From: Desulfosediminicola flagellatus | GTDB lineage: Bacteria; Desulfobacterota; Desulfobulbia; Desulfobulbales; Desulfocapsaceae | Reading direction: 5' to 3' | DNA: 64,000 nt | Assembly: GCF_005116655.2 (NCBI RefSeq) | Contig: NZ_CP050698.1 | Coordinates: 124,001 to 188,000, forward strand | Shown: positions 1-8,868 of the stretch, one piece after another | How the letters are laid out: the number at the start of each line of letters is the position of its first letter | How positions within the stretch are numbered: the stretch's first letter is position 1 | Notes under the pieces: generated by a model | Databases searched by the model: none | Seen by the model: the letters and a program-made list of their open reading frames with translations, nothing else | Told to the model about the DNA's origin: nothing | Translations under genes and position numbers: made by a program

Positions 1-4
1 CGAT

Positions 5-697
5 ATGGTATCCAACAGGTCCTCTCAAGCATCTGAGGCCTTTAGAGTACTACGATCCCGGATCATGTTTCCAGAAAATGGAATTTCCCGCCCAAAAACT
101 ATCATGGTAGCCTCAAGTGCTCCGGAGGAAGGGAAAAGTTTTGTGTCTATCAATCTTGCCGTGGCAATCGCCAGAGGGCTTGATCAGTATTCCTTGCTTG
201 TTGATTGCGATCTACGCCGACCAAGCATTTTGCGACTACTCGGGATGGAGGGAACTGTTTCAGATGGCCTGACTGAGTATCTACGTGAGGAATCAGATTT
301 ACCTGCCCTTATACACAAAACTGCAGTTGAAAAGCTCTCTTTCATGGGGAGTGGAACCATTCCGGCTAACCCAGCAGAGCTGCTGTCATCCGGAAGGATG
401 TCGCGGCTTGTTAATGAGTTATCGGGTAGATACACTGACCGCTTTATTATCTTTGATAGCCCCCCCTTCCAGGTAGCTTCCGAAGCAATTGTGCTTTCCA
501 AGAAGGTAGATGGTGTTGTAATTGTTGTAGGAAGTGGAAAATCTGACAGGACCAAGATTAAAACGATGGTTGAAAATATCGGCCCGGATAAGGTTATTGG
601 TGTTGTTTTTAACAGCCATAAGGAAGGGTATTTTGCAAAAAAATTGTTTAATCCTTATGGTGGATACGGTCACTATTACGGAGATGATAAAATTTAG
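5..697 (+). CDS. CpsD/CapB-family tyrosine autokinase, 5' end cut by window
   Basis: Cytoplasmic BY-kinase of the type that controls polysaccharide chain length and export together with a Wzc/Wzz-like membrane partner. Seen: Walker A around residues 39-46 (APEEGKS), Walker A' at about 66-72 (VDCDLRR), Walker B at about 147-154 (FDSPP), and a Gly/Tyr-rich tail (GGYGHYYGDD) typical of the autophosphorylated C-terminal cluster. The frame is open to the first base of the window, no ribosome site precedes the ATG, and the family is usually near 300 residues, so the true start probably lies upstream. It belongs functionally with the exopolysaccharide/exosortase genes that begin near 21.4 kb. The exosortase-linked subtype is an inference from that context. 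Confidence 0.88.
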   Translation: MVSNRSSQASEAFRVLRSRIMFPENGISRPKTIMVASSAPEEGKSFVSINLAVAIARGLDQYSLLVDCDLRRPSILRLLGMEGTVSDGLTEYLREESDLPALIHKTAVEKLSFMGSGTIPANPAELLSSGRMSRLVNELSGRYTDRFIIFDSPPFQVASEAIVLSKKVDGVVIVVGSGKSDRTKIKTMVENIGPDKVIGVVFNSHKEGYFAKKLFNPYGGYGHYYGDDKI

Positions 698-749
698 GTA
701 CGGCTTCCCCCTGATCTCTGATCAGTTCCAGTGGCGTCAGGTTTGAAAT

Positions 750-790
750 TTTTGTCAGTGAATCATAGTTGGTTCTGTTTACTGACAAAA
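750..790. repeat. 10-bp inverted repeat downstream of the kinase
   Basis: TTTTGTCAGT (750-759) and ACTGACAAAA (781-790) are perfect inverted copies separated by 21 bases, between two convergent genes. It may act as a weak terminator or a protein site. There is no GC-rich stem, so termination is uncertain. The rest of 698-955 shows no gene. Confidence 0.4.
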
Positions 791-955
791 TACTGAAGAA
801 GATGGCGCCGCAAGAACTTTCCTTTGGTGAACATTCTGTGCATTTGTAAAATGGGGGGATTCAACATTCAGAATTGTATATTTAATTCAAGAATGACTCA
901 CTTTGTTCACGAGAAATTCGGGCTAAGGTCAAAATGCATCAGCCACTAACGCTCA

Positions 956-2749
956 CTATTTTTTACGGTATGGTTTCGGTTTTCGAGTGAGTGAGGATTT
1001 CTGGTTTTTCTGCCTGAATCTTCGCTCGATCAAATCTCTTTGTGTTCTCCGCATATTTGCATCTCTTGCTACATAGATCGGTTTTTTACTATCTCTGTCC
1101 AGGCCTGTAACATACATTGCTGTTGATATTGTTCCAGGCGTAGGTGTGAAGTCCTGAAATTTGGAAATCTGCATACCGAGTTTAGCCATGTCATCTGCCA
1201 TTTCCTGGGCATGTTTATCTGTGCAACCAGGGTGAGAGCTTATTACGTAAGGCACAAATTTGAGTTGTTTACCTGCATTTTTACTAAGTGATTCACAGTG
1301 GTTAATAAATCTCTTGAGTAAGTTGTGGGGCTCTTTGTGCATCAATCTGAGAACCTCATCACTACTATGCTCGGGAGCAATTTTCATAACTCCTGGTATA
1401 TGTTTTTTTATGAGCTTTTGCAGTAGTGAGGGGGTGCGAAGCAACAACTCCATCCTCAGACCTGACGAAATGAAAACATGACGAATGTTTTCAATTGATG
1501 CAACTTTGTCTAATAATTTAATGAATCGTTTTTCGTCTATAACAAGATGTTTGCAGAGCTTCGGGTAGAGGCAATCCTGTTTTTTGCACCCGCCAATTGC
1601 ACATGAGGTTCCATAGAGGTTTGCAGTGGGGCCACCAAGATCGCTTATTGTTCCTTTAAAGTCATCCATAGCTGCGAGGGTCTTACACTCGTCGGTTATA
1701 GATTCAATTGACCTTGATTGGACTGTAGCTCCCTGATGGCGTGTTATGGCACAGAATGAACAGTTGCCTGAGCAACCTCTCACAATTGTCACCGAGTCTT
1801 TTATCATCCTTAGTGCAGGGATGTCGGGTGTTGATGGATGCGGCAGTCGGGTATAGGGCAGTTCGTAGAGTGCATCAAGTTCCCGTGTTGTCAGCGGAGA
1901 AGAAGCGGGGTACTGAATGACCCAGTGAGACTGCTGTTTCTGGAGTATAATCTTTTCAGAAGCTGCTCTGCCATGTGCGTCGAGAGCTAATTCAGCATCC
2001 AGAAATAGTTTGGAATCCGCTGTGATTTCTTCAAAGGAAGGCAATGACAGAAGAGTACTATTTGTTGTTGAGGTGTCTTCCTGGAATCGCTCTTGAAGCT
2101 GTTTCTCTGTTAATCGTTCACAACATCCGCGGATATTTTCTAACGGCTTATTTGCTGCACGCTTTCTTGCAATATCAAGTATTGCATGTTCACCCATTCC
2201 ATAGATAAGCAGATCTGCTTTCGCGTCAGTGAGAATCGATGCGCGTAGCTTATTTTGTTTATAATCATAATGAGTAAATCGACGCAGCGACGCTTCAAGC
2301 CCGCCTAAAACAATTGGTGTGTCGGGAAATGCAGATCTTGCCAGGTTGGAGTAGACGAGGGCTGCGCGATCGGGTCGAAAACGATTGTTTTTGTTCTTCT
2401 CAGCTGACCTCCATGGCTGTCCACCGGGAGAGTATGCATCAGTATCTCTGACCTTTCCATTACCTGTATAATTGGCAACAACAGAATCCAGATTACCTCC
2501 GGTAATTCCACAGAATAACTTGGGACTAGGAAACGATTTGAAGTCTTTATTGGAGGTGTAGAGGGGTTGTGAGAGTATCGCAACTTTATAGCCATGATGC
2601 TCTAGATAGCGCCCTATAAGAGCAACACCAAAGGATGGGTGGTCGACATAAGCGTCACCCGTGACAAGAAGGATGTCTAATTCCTTCCAGCCACGGAGCT
2701 TACACTCCTCCCATGAGACAGGTAATGGGTGAATCGTAGGAGGAGTCAT
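956..2749 (-). CDS. ygiQ: YgiQ family radical SAM protein (UPF0313)
   Basis: Cytoplasmic iron-sulfur enzyme of the radical SAM superfamily; the substrate of the YgiQ family is not established. Seen: the N-terminal YgiQ signature (VTGDAYVDHPSFG, residues 29-41), then a radical SAM core with CxxxCxxC at C326, C330 and C333. A Lys/Arg-rich C-terminal tail is common in this family. At 597 residues it is in the usual range (about 600-700). The ATG at 2749 lacks a clear Shine-Dalgarno, but the N-terminal alignment to family memory supports it. It is transcribed alone, followed by a 137-base gap to nhaD on the same strand. Confidence 0.92.
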   Translation of the reverse strand: MTPPTIHPLPVSWEECKLRGWKELDILLVTGDAYVDHPSFGVALIGRYLEHHGYKVAILSQPLYTSNKDFKSFPSPKLFCGITGGNLDSVVANYTGNGKVRDTDAYSPGGQPWRSAEKNKNNRFRPDRAALVYSNLARSAFPDTPIVLGGLEASLRRFTHYDYKQNKLRASILTDAKADLLIYGMGEHAILDIARKRAANKPLENIRGCCERLTEKQLQERFQEDTSTTNSTLLSLPSFEEITADSKLFLDAELALDAHGRAASEKIILQKQQSHWVIQYPASSPLTTRELDALYELPYTRLPHPSTPDIPALRMIKDSVTIVRGCSGNCSFCAITRHQGATVQSRSIESITDECKTLAAMDDFKGTISDLGGPTANLYGTSCAIGGCKKQDCLYPKLCKHLVIDEKRFIKLLDKVASIENIRHVFISSGLRMELLLRTPSLLQKLIKKHIPGVMKIAPEHSSDEVLRLMHKEPHNLLKRFINHCESLSKNAGKQLKFVPYVISSHPGCTDKHAQEMADDMAKLGMQISKFQDFTPTPGTISTAMYVTGLDRDSKKPIYVARDANMRRTQRDLIERRFRQKNQKSSLTRKPKPYRKK

Positions 2750-2886
2750 GTGTGAAATGCGTAAGATTAAAATTAATGGTTATTCCATATTGTCTAGTTT
2801 GGACCTGAAAACTCGACATAATGCCTGAGATGAAAATCAGTTTAACGCCGAGATCAGGTAAAAAGCTAGTTTTAAGCGACAACTAT

Positions 2887-4305
2887 TTAATAACCATTAA
2901 CCATTAGGTGTACAACGATTGATGCAACATAACCTAGAGCAATTACAGGAGTCCATTTGAGGTGTGCTCCAAAAGTGTAAATTCCTCTGGCAGCGCCCAT
3001 GAGTGCAACGCCGGCGGCTGAGCCAATTGAAAGAAGGCTTCCACCAACTCCTGCTGTTAATGTTACCAGGAGCCATTGGTTGTGAGACATTTCTGGCAGC
3101 ATGGTGAGAACAGCGAACATTACAGGAATGTTATCAACGATCGCAGAAAGGACACCAACAATTATGTTTGCAGTTGTTGGACCCATATCATGATACAGAA
3201 AAGAAGATACTGTTGCCAGATAACCAAACTGTGAAAGACCACCAACACAAAGTATTACACCGTAAAAGAATAGAAGAGTATCCCACTCTGCCCGTGCAAC
3301 TTTTCTGAAAAGATCGAATGGGTCCGGCTTAGCGTGATATGTCTGATGTGATAATGGGTTATCGTCAACATCATAATTACGATGTTCTTTTTTCTTCAGA
3401 TAGTATGAGAAGAACCCGAGGTAACCGAGACCAAGCATCATTCCTGTCGCAGGGGGAAGGTGGAGAAAATTGTGGAATGATACGGCAGTGGTAATAGTGA
3501 GCAGAAACAGTGCAATGATTCGTTTCGCTCCAAGCTTCATCTCTTTCTTTTCTTTTGCTGGTTTGGGTTGCTTATTTTCGACAGCAAAGTTCATGAAGAG
3601 GGCAGGTACCAGCCAGTTGACGAGTGATGGCAAGAAGATAGCGAAAAATTCGGTGAATTGTACCATCCCTTTCTGCCATACCATAAGGGTTGTAATATCG
3701 CCAAACGGCGAGAATGCCCCACCTGCGTTAGCTGCAACTACAATATTGATACACGCTAAAGTGACAAATTTTTTGTCATTGCCACCTACAGCCATAGCAA
3801 CAGCGCCCATGAGTAAAGCTGTTGTTAGGTTATCTGCAATGGGAGAAATGACAAATGACAGTGCTCCGGTCACCCAGAAGACAGTACGGTAGGAAAATCC
3901 ACGACTTACAAGCCAAGAGCGTAAGGCCTGAAATACGTTTCTTTCGTCCATACTGTTGATATAGGTCATTGCACAGAGGAGAAAGAGAAAAAGCTCTGCA
4001 TATTCAAGCAGGTTATGGCGAATTGCTTCTTCGGCAGCATGAGTGTTTCCCATGGATGCAAAAGTGATGGCTACGCAAATCCAGATTATACCCGCTGCTA
4101 ATAAAACCGGTTTGGATTTACGTAAGTGAATCTGCTCTTCAAAGATAACCAGCGAGTATGCAGCTACAAATAACACAACTGAAAAAATACCCAGTGCTGA
4201 TGTTGTGAGGCCAGAGGTGTCAACAGCTCCGGCACTACCAGCGCTGGCCATGGCTGTTCCCGTCAGGGTTGCCAAAAACCCAGCGATAAACAATAGCTTT
4301 TTCAT
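2887..4305 (-). CDS. nhaD: NhaD-type Na+/H+ antiporter
   Basis: Inner-membrane sodium/proton antiporter of the NhaD/ArsB (ion transporter) superfamily, used for pH and Na+ homeostasis in saline habitats. Seen: hydrophobic N-terminus resembling a signal/first helix, about 12 transmembrane segments, and NhaD-like motifs such as ISPIADNLTTALLMG and GGAFSPFGDITTLM. The longer reading to 4320 would use TTG. The ATG at 4305 has AAGGA seven bases upstream and is preferred, giving 472 residues. It is monocistronic; the next gene upstream ends at 4460 after a hairpin. Confidence 0.9.
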   Translation of the reverse strand: MKKLLFIAGFLATLTGTAMASAGSAGAVDTSGLTTSALGIFSVVLFVAAYSLVIFEEQIHLRKSKPVLLAAGIIWICVAITFASMGNTHAAEEAIRHNLLEYAELFLFLLCAMTYINSMDERNVFQALRSWLVSRGFSYRTVFWVTGALSFVISPIADNLTTALLMGAVAMAVGGNDKKFVTLACINIVVAANAGGAFSPFGDITTLMVWQKGMVQFTEFFAIFLPSLVNWLVPALFMNFAVENKQPKPAKEKKEMKLGAKRIIALFLLTITTAVSFHNFLHLPPATGMMLGLGYLGFFSYYLKKKEHRNYDVDDNPLSHQTYHAKPDPFDLFRKVARAEWDTLLFFYGVILCVGGLSQFGYLATVSSFLYHDMGPTTANIIVGVLSAIVDNIPVMFAVLTMLPEMSHNQWLLVTLTAGVGGSLLSIGSAAGVALMGAARGIYTFGAHLKWTPVIALGYVASIVVHLMVNGY

Positions 4306-4398
4306 CTGTAAATCCTTCAATATTAGTGGGGTGCAAAAACAGAAAAACTGATAACTGGGCTAATATAACAGTGAAAGAGGGAGTTGACAAGGGAAGGT

Positions 4399-4433
4399 GA
4401 CCGTCCCATCTCAAAGAAAAAGATGGGACGGTC
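4399..4433 (-). terminator. Hairpin after the SulP gene
   Basis: A 13-bp perfect stem (GACCGTCCCATCT at 4399-4411 with AGATGGGACGGTC at 4421-4433) and a 9-base A-rich loop lie just past the sulP stop codon. It is a strong candidate transcription terminator for the leftward carbonic anhydrase-sulP unit. It lacks a clean T-run, so it may instead be an mRNA 3' stabiliser. Confidence 0.6.
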
Positions 4434-4459
4434 TATTTGTGGTACTAAGGAGTGAGTAA

Positions 4460-6622
4460 TTAACTGTCAGCAGGAATATACTGTGTTAACGGACAGCTTT
4501 TACATCCTTTTTCAGGCAGATCTGTATTGGTGTGAACTTTATCAATAAGGGCTGCAACGGCAGCCCGGCTATCTGCAAAAATTTCATCTTCTCCAATTTT
4601 TGCCAGAAGGCCGGTGCGTTCCATAACGCTTAGTACCTGACCTTTAAGGCCGCACATAGCAAAGCCAACACCTGCACTGCGTAAACGTTTAACCAGCATT
4701 TCCAAGGCTTCTTCACCTGACGCATCCATATCATTGATACCGCGGGCATCAAGAAGGATGTATCGGAGATCCGGTTGCTCGTTGCGATACTTCAGAACCT
4801 GCTCGTCAAGATAACTGGCATTAGCAAAAAAGAGTGCACCATCAAAACGAACAACCGAGATATGGCGACAACCTTTGAGGCGGAAATGTTCAGCACTCTG
4901 CAGAACTTTTTCTTCGTTCATTGAGAGACTCGCAACAACAGGTCGCATAGATTTATACAGGAACACCGTCATGGAGAGAGCAACACCGACCATGATACCC
5001 TTGTCAAGATGCGGGGCAAAGTAGAGCGTAACAGCAAAACTCAGGATAGAGATTGCACCATCATACCACTGGGCCTTCCAGGCATGCACAAACCCTTTAA
5101 TATTAACAAGGCCGATAACAGCCATCATGATTACTGCTGCAAGAACCGCCTGCGGGAGATGGTAGAGCAGAGGGGTGAAGAAGAGCAGTGTAACGATAAC
5201 CATAATAGATGTTACAACCGAAGAAATACCGGAAACTGCTCCTGCCTGCAGGTTAACTGCTGAACGGCTAAATGAACCGGATACGGCGTAACTCTGGCCA
5301 ATAGAACCAATCATATTGGCAAGCCCCTGTCCAACAAGCTCCTGGTTTGGATCAAGTTTTTGACCGGTCTGAGCAGCCATTGCTTTGGCGATGGCAATGG
5401 CTTCCATGAAACCTAACAGGGAAATGATAATAGCTGTAGGTAATAATTTCAGGAAAGACTTACCGTTAAGCTCAGGAATAGAGAGAGTTGGTAAACCTTT
5501 AGGGATGTCAGCAACAATTGCACCGCCACCCATGAGTTTGATCTTGGCTGCATTGAGTACTTCATTACCAACTTTGATGCGCCATGTATTATTATCAGTG
5601 GTGATACCTGCAGGAACCGCGCCTTTAGGGTAGAAAGTGTATGTGCCATCTTTTTCAACACCTTCAAATTTCATATAGCGGATTTCTTCACGCATCATGC
5701 TCGCGTCATGTTTGAGAACATCCATCTCTGAGGTGAGAATGGCGATTTCACTCTCAAGTTTTATAAGGTCAATGGATTTGCCATAGCCTGCACTATGTTT
5801 AGCTTTTTCTTCATCAACAGCTATACCGGTAGTTGCACGTTTCTGACCGGTTTGAGTAATTGCCTTGATAGTAGTATTGAATTGAGAAATCTTTTCAGAA
5901 AGAACCGGATCCTGGATGGCACTTACGTCAACATACGCGTCTTTATTAAAGCCGGTTGCCCATGAGATGACTGTGGTGAGGGCGACAGCAATAAGTACGT
6001 TGGGAATTCTCGGGTTTATCTTTTTGAGGGTGACCATTATGGCGACTGCAGCGGCACCATATAACAATGTTGGAAGATGAGTGTAATCCATAGCGGCCTG
6101 CGCTACTCTCATCATTGTTTCATAATGATGTGGTGCTTTATCAACATAAACTCCAAAGAATTTTGAGAACTGGGAGGATGCGATGATAATTGCTGCTGCG
6201 TTAGTAAAACCGTTAACAACAGGATGAGACAGAAAATTCACTACCAGACCAAGGCGAAGTACACCAAGAGAAAATTGAAAAATACCAACAGTCAGAGCCA
6301 ATGTAACAGAGTAGGCAATAAACTCAGCTGATCCTGCGGTAGCAAGTGGCTCAAGGGATGCCGCCGACATTAAAGAAACAACGGCAACCGGTCCTGTTGC
6401 AAGTTGCCTGCTGGATCCGAAAAGTGCAGCAACCATTGGTGGCAGGAAAGCAGCATACAAACCGTAATATGCAGGGAGTCCGGCAAGCTGTGCATAGGCC
6501 ATGGATTGCGGAATAAGGACGAGAGCAACAGTTATACCGGCAAGCAAATCGATTTTGAATTTGCCGCCGCTGTAGTCCTTGAACCAGGCGAGGAAAGGGA
6601 AAAATTTTAAAATGATATTCAT
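4460..6622 (-). CDS. SulP-family anion transporter with STAS domain and coiled-coil insertion
   Basis: Inner-membrane SLC26/SulP transporter for sulfate, bicarbonate or related anions. Seen: the SulP signature near residues 35-70 (LIPQSMAYAQLAGLP, then the GLYAA segment), a multi-helix core, and a C-terminal cytoplasmic STAS domain (about 570-700) ending in a short tail with two cysteines. At 720 residues it is longer than the common 550-600. The excess is a hydrophilic insertion at about residues 230-370, with a predicted coiled coil at about 285-318, placed between membrane segments. The gene starts 38 bases after the carbonic anhydrase stop, so the two are probably co-transcribed, which favours bicarbonate as substrate (inference). 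Sulfate remains possible in a sulfate reducer. Confidence 0.88.
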   Translation of the reverse strand: MNIILKFFPFLAWFKDYSGGKFKIDLLAGITVALVLIPQSMAYAQLAGLPAYYGLYAAFLPPMVAALFGSSRQLATGPVAVVSLMSAASLEPLATAGSAEFIAYSVTLALTVGIFQFSLGVLRLGLVVNFLSHPVVNGFTNAAAIIIASSQFSKFFGVYVDKAPHHYETMMRVAQAAMDYTHLPTLLYGAAAVAIMVTLKKINPRIPNVLIAVALTTVISWATGFNKDAYVDVSAIQDPVLSEKISQFNTTIKAITQTGQKRATTGIAVDEEKAKHSAGYGKSIDLIKLESEIAILTSEMDVLKHDASMMREEIRYMKFEGVEKDGTYTFYPKGAVPAGITTDNNTWRIKVGNEVLNAAKIKLMGGGAIVADIPKGLPTLSIPELNGKSFLKLLPTAIIISLLGFMEAIAIAKAMAAQTGQKLDPNQELVGQGLANMIGSIGQSYAVSGSFSRSAVNLQAGAVSGISSVVTSIMVIVTLLFFTPLLYHLPQAVLAAVIMMAVIGLVNIKGFVHAWKAQWYDGAISILSFAVTLYFAPHLDKGIMVGVALSMTVFLYKSMRPVVASLSMNEEKVLQSAEHFRLKGCRHISVVRFDGALFFANASYLDEQVLKYRNEQPDLRYILLDARGINDMDASGEEALEMLVKRLRSAGVGFAMCGLKGQVLSVMERTGLLAKIGEDEIFADSRAAVAALIDKVHTNTDLPEKGCKSCPLTQYIPADS

Positions 6623-6660
6623 GGTAAACCCTTATATTTTAAAATAATAAATATGTGCGA

Positions 6661-7269
6661 TTACGTATCCAAAAAGATGACTTTTCCTGTGTGAAGGTCG
6701 TAGAAAGCAGGTACGACTTTTACTTTGCCTGCCTTAACAAGGTCAGCCACAATAGGCTCTGACTCCGCGATCTTTTTAGCGATCTGCCTGGCAAGTTCTT
6801 TTGAAGCATTGTTAACGAGGTCACCGCTTGTCTCTTCAACGCTTTTAATAGCAGTCTGGATTGCTGGTCCAAGGGTGGCTATGTGGCCTTCAAGCGCTGC
6901 ACCACTGGCGACAGCACTGACAGCTCCACAACTCGTGTGACCCATGACAATAACAAGCGGGGTGTGAAGATGTTTTACAGCGTATTCAATGCTACCGAGT
7001 GAATGGTCACCAATGATATTACCTGCCACACGAACGACAAATAAGTGACCAAGTCCCTGGTCAAAGATGTCTACAGGTGGTACGCGTGAGTCTGCACACG
7101 TTAATACTGTTGCAATAGGCTCCTGGCCTAGTGCAAGAATCTGCCTGCTTTCCTCGCAGTGATTCGGGTGTTCCAGGTTACCGTTGACGAAGCGTAAATT
7201 ACCTTCTTTCAAGGTTTTAAGCACGTCTTCAGCTGTGGGGCGGGTGGAATTTTCCTGTCCCATACTCAT
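6661..7269 (-). CDS. Beta-class carbonic anhydrase
   Basis: Zinc enzyme interconverting CO2 and bicarbonate, expected in the cytoplasm. Seen: the zinc and catalytic residues of the beta class, C58-x-D60-x-R62 (TCADSRVPP) and H111-x-x-C114 (GHTSCGA). Total length is 202 residues with no signal peptide. A good ribosome site (AGGAG) precedes the ATG. It is the first gene of a probable two-gene unit with the SulP transporter, suggesting coupling of bicarbonate movement to CO2 hydration. Confidence 0.93.
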   Translation of the reverse strand: MSMGQENSTRPTAEDVLKTLKEGNLRFVNGNLEHPNHCEESRQILALGQEPIATVLTCADSRVPPVDIFDQGLGHLFVVRVAGNIIGDHSLGSIEYAVKHLHTPLVIVMGHTSCGAVSAVASGAALEGHIATLGPAIQTAIKSVEETSGDLVNNASKELARQIAKKIAESEPIVADLVKAGKVKVVPAFYDLHTGKVIFLDT

Positions 7270-7611
7270 TCTCCTTTAGTGTAAAAAATTATAAAAAAAC
7301 ATATAAAAAAAAGGTGTTTAAACCGTATAAATTTTGGCAGTGACCTATATATAGTAGGTTCTCTTATCCCAATATAGTAGAACCGCTAATCAAAGCCCTA
7401 TCAGGGATAAAGTCAAGTAAAAATCCTTGGTTGATGTGTGCATATGAGCACTTTGGTGGTAAATTTGTTACCACTGTTGTGTATAGTGCATATTTTCGTT
7501 TGGCGAATGCGATTAACCTAGTAAAACCTGTTTGATGTTATGTTTGTGAAATGCTGTGAACTGCATGGCCTGTGAAATATATAGCTATTTGAACAAGGAG
7601 GGGGAGTGATA
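7270..7611. promoter_or_regulatory. Divergent regulatory region with palindrome
   Basis: This 342-base AT-rich gap separates the leftward carbonic anhydrase-sulP unit from the rightward response regulator, so it must hold both promoters. The clearest structure is GTGGTAA-5 bases-TTACCAC at 7456-7474, a candidate operator. A looser pair, GGTTCT...AGAACC, lies near 7347-7376. No small gene was seen. Confidence 0.45.
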
Positions 7612-8280
7612 ATGGCTGAAAATGATCCGTATAGAATAGTGTTGGCTGATGACCATGTACTTATACGACATGGTATTAAAAATATTATTGCAAAAAATTG
7701 CAATTTTCAGGTGGTTGGCGAGGTCAGTAATGGCGAAGAGCTGTTGAGCCTGCTCGAAACTGAGAAAGTTGATTTAATCATTCTTGACATCTCAATGCCA
7801 AAAATTGGTGGTATGGAGGCTGTTGGCCTTGTAAAGGCGAAGTGGTCATGGATAAAAGTGCTTATTCTAACGATGCATAAAACTAAGCAATATTTTTATC
7901 ATGCGATGACTGCTGGAGCTGATGGGTATCTTGTAAAGGATGATCCAGATGAAGAGCTTTTAACTGCTATCAGGAAGATTCAGTCTGGGAAAAAGTATAT
8001 TTCGCCCGTTTTAGCTGATGATTTTACAGATGATGTCATCAACAGCTATCAAAATGAAAAGAAAAGTCCATTTCAGGAGCTGACCAAAAGAGAAAAAGAA
8101 ATCCTGCAGCTTGTAGTGGATGGATATACTTCCAGGCAAATGGCTGACAGTCTCGGACTGAGTCCAAGAACTGTTGATCATCATCGCTCTAATCTGTTAC
8201 GAAAATTCCAAATGAAAAATAGTGTTGACCTTGTCAACTTTGCCGTACGTAACGGATTTGTGACTCCGGCAAAGTATTGA
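7612..8280 (+). CDS. NarL/FixJ-type response regulator
   Basis: Two-component response regulator and likely transcription factor. Seen: N-terminal receiver domain with the acidic pair (ADDH) and phospho-acceptor Asp in LIILDISMP, then a C-terminal LuxR-type helix-turn-helix (about residues 150-210; LTKREKEILQLV, SRQMADSLGLSPRTV). The ATG at 7612 follows a strong GGAGG; a GTG six bases earlier is the alternative. No histidine kinase is adjacent, so the signal is unknown. It faces the carbonic anhydrase-sulP unit across a shared regulatory gap, making that unit a possible target (inference only). Confidence 0.9.
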   Translation: MAENDPYRIVLADDHVLIRHGIKNIIAKNCNFQVVGEVSNGEELLSLLETEKVDLIILDISMPKIGGMEAVGLVKAKWSWIKVLILTMHKTKQYFYHAMTAGADGYLVKDDPDEELLTAIRKIQSGKKYISPVLADDFTDDVINSYQNEKKSPFQELTKREKEILQLVVDGYTSRQMADSLGLSPRTVDHHRSNLLRKFQMKNSVDLVNFAVRNGFVTPAKY

Positions 8281-8460
8281 TTGCCCAGCTGCCGGTTTTT
8301 TGTCTGACCTTTGTGCTAGTATGTGCTCTATCAAATTGTTATGACGTGTTTTTTTTCAATGTTTATTCATTATTCTTGCCAGAATTTAGGCAGAAACAGG
8401 CAGTTGTGCTTTTCTTATCATATTGAATTGGCAGTGAAAAATATATAAACAGGTCGTTAA

Positions 8461-8476
8461 TAGGTATATATACCTA
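8461..8476. promoter_or_regulatory. Perfect 16-bp palindrome upstream of HU gene
   Basis: TAGGTATATATACCTA reads identically on both strands, about 110 bases upstream of the HU start. It is a plausible dimeric repressor or activator site in the 304-base gap 8281-8584, which otherwise contains no convincing gene. Confidence 0.4.
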
Positions 8477-8584
8477 GTGGGATACTGGTATATGCAACAA
8501 TTGTATTTTTCCCTGAACACATTAATAATACAGCGGCTTGTGGAGAGAAGTTCAGATTTGATTGTGGTAATAGGAGAATGGAAG

Positions 8585-8857
8585 ATGAATAAAGGGGAAC
8601 TTGTAGCAACAATAGCTGAAACCAGAGGTATTACCAAAGTGCAGGCTGAAAGGGCGCTGAACATCGTCCTGAAAAACATGGCTGATGCAATGGAACGTGG
8701 TGAACGTGTAACTTTGGTCGGATTTGGTTCCTTCAGGGTGGTAGAGAGAGCTGCCCAGAAAGGTCGAAATCCTCAGACTGGGCAGACAATCACTATACCG
8801 GCTCATAATGTAGTGAAATTTAAACCGGGTAAACGTCTCTGCGAAAAAGTTCAGTAG
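8585..8857 (+). CDS. HU-family DNA-binding protein
   Basis: Small nucleoid-associated protein that bends and compacts DNA as a dimer. Seen: a 90-residue HU/IHF fold with the family signature (GFGSFRVVERAAQKGRNPQTG) and the DNA-binding arm (NPQTGQTITIPA). The frame is open 36 codons upstream, but the ATG at 8585 follows GGAGAATGGAAG and matches the usual HU N-terminus (MNKGELV), so it is taken as the start. It stands alone; lgt converges on it with only a short gap. Confidence 0.95.
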   Translation: MNKGELVATIAETRGITKVQAERALNIVLKNMADAMERGERVTLVGFGSFRVVERAAQKGRNPQTGQTITIPAHNVVKFKPGKRLCEKVQ

Positions 8858-8868
8858 TCCTTCTCGTG

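Noticed and set aside
3470..3892. 140-codon plus-strand open frame opposite nhaD
   Set aside because: Antisense shadow of a membrane protein; no ribosome site.
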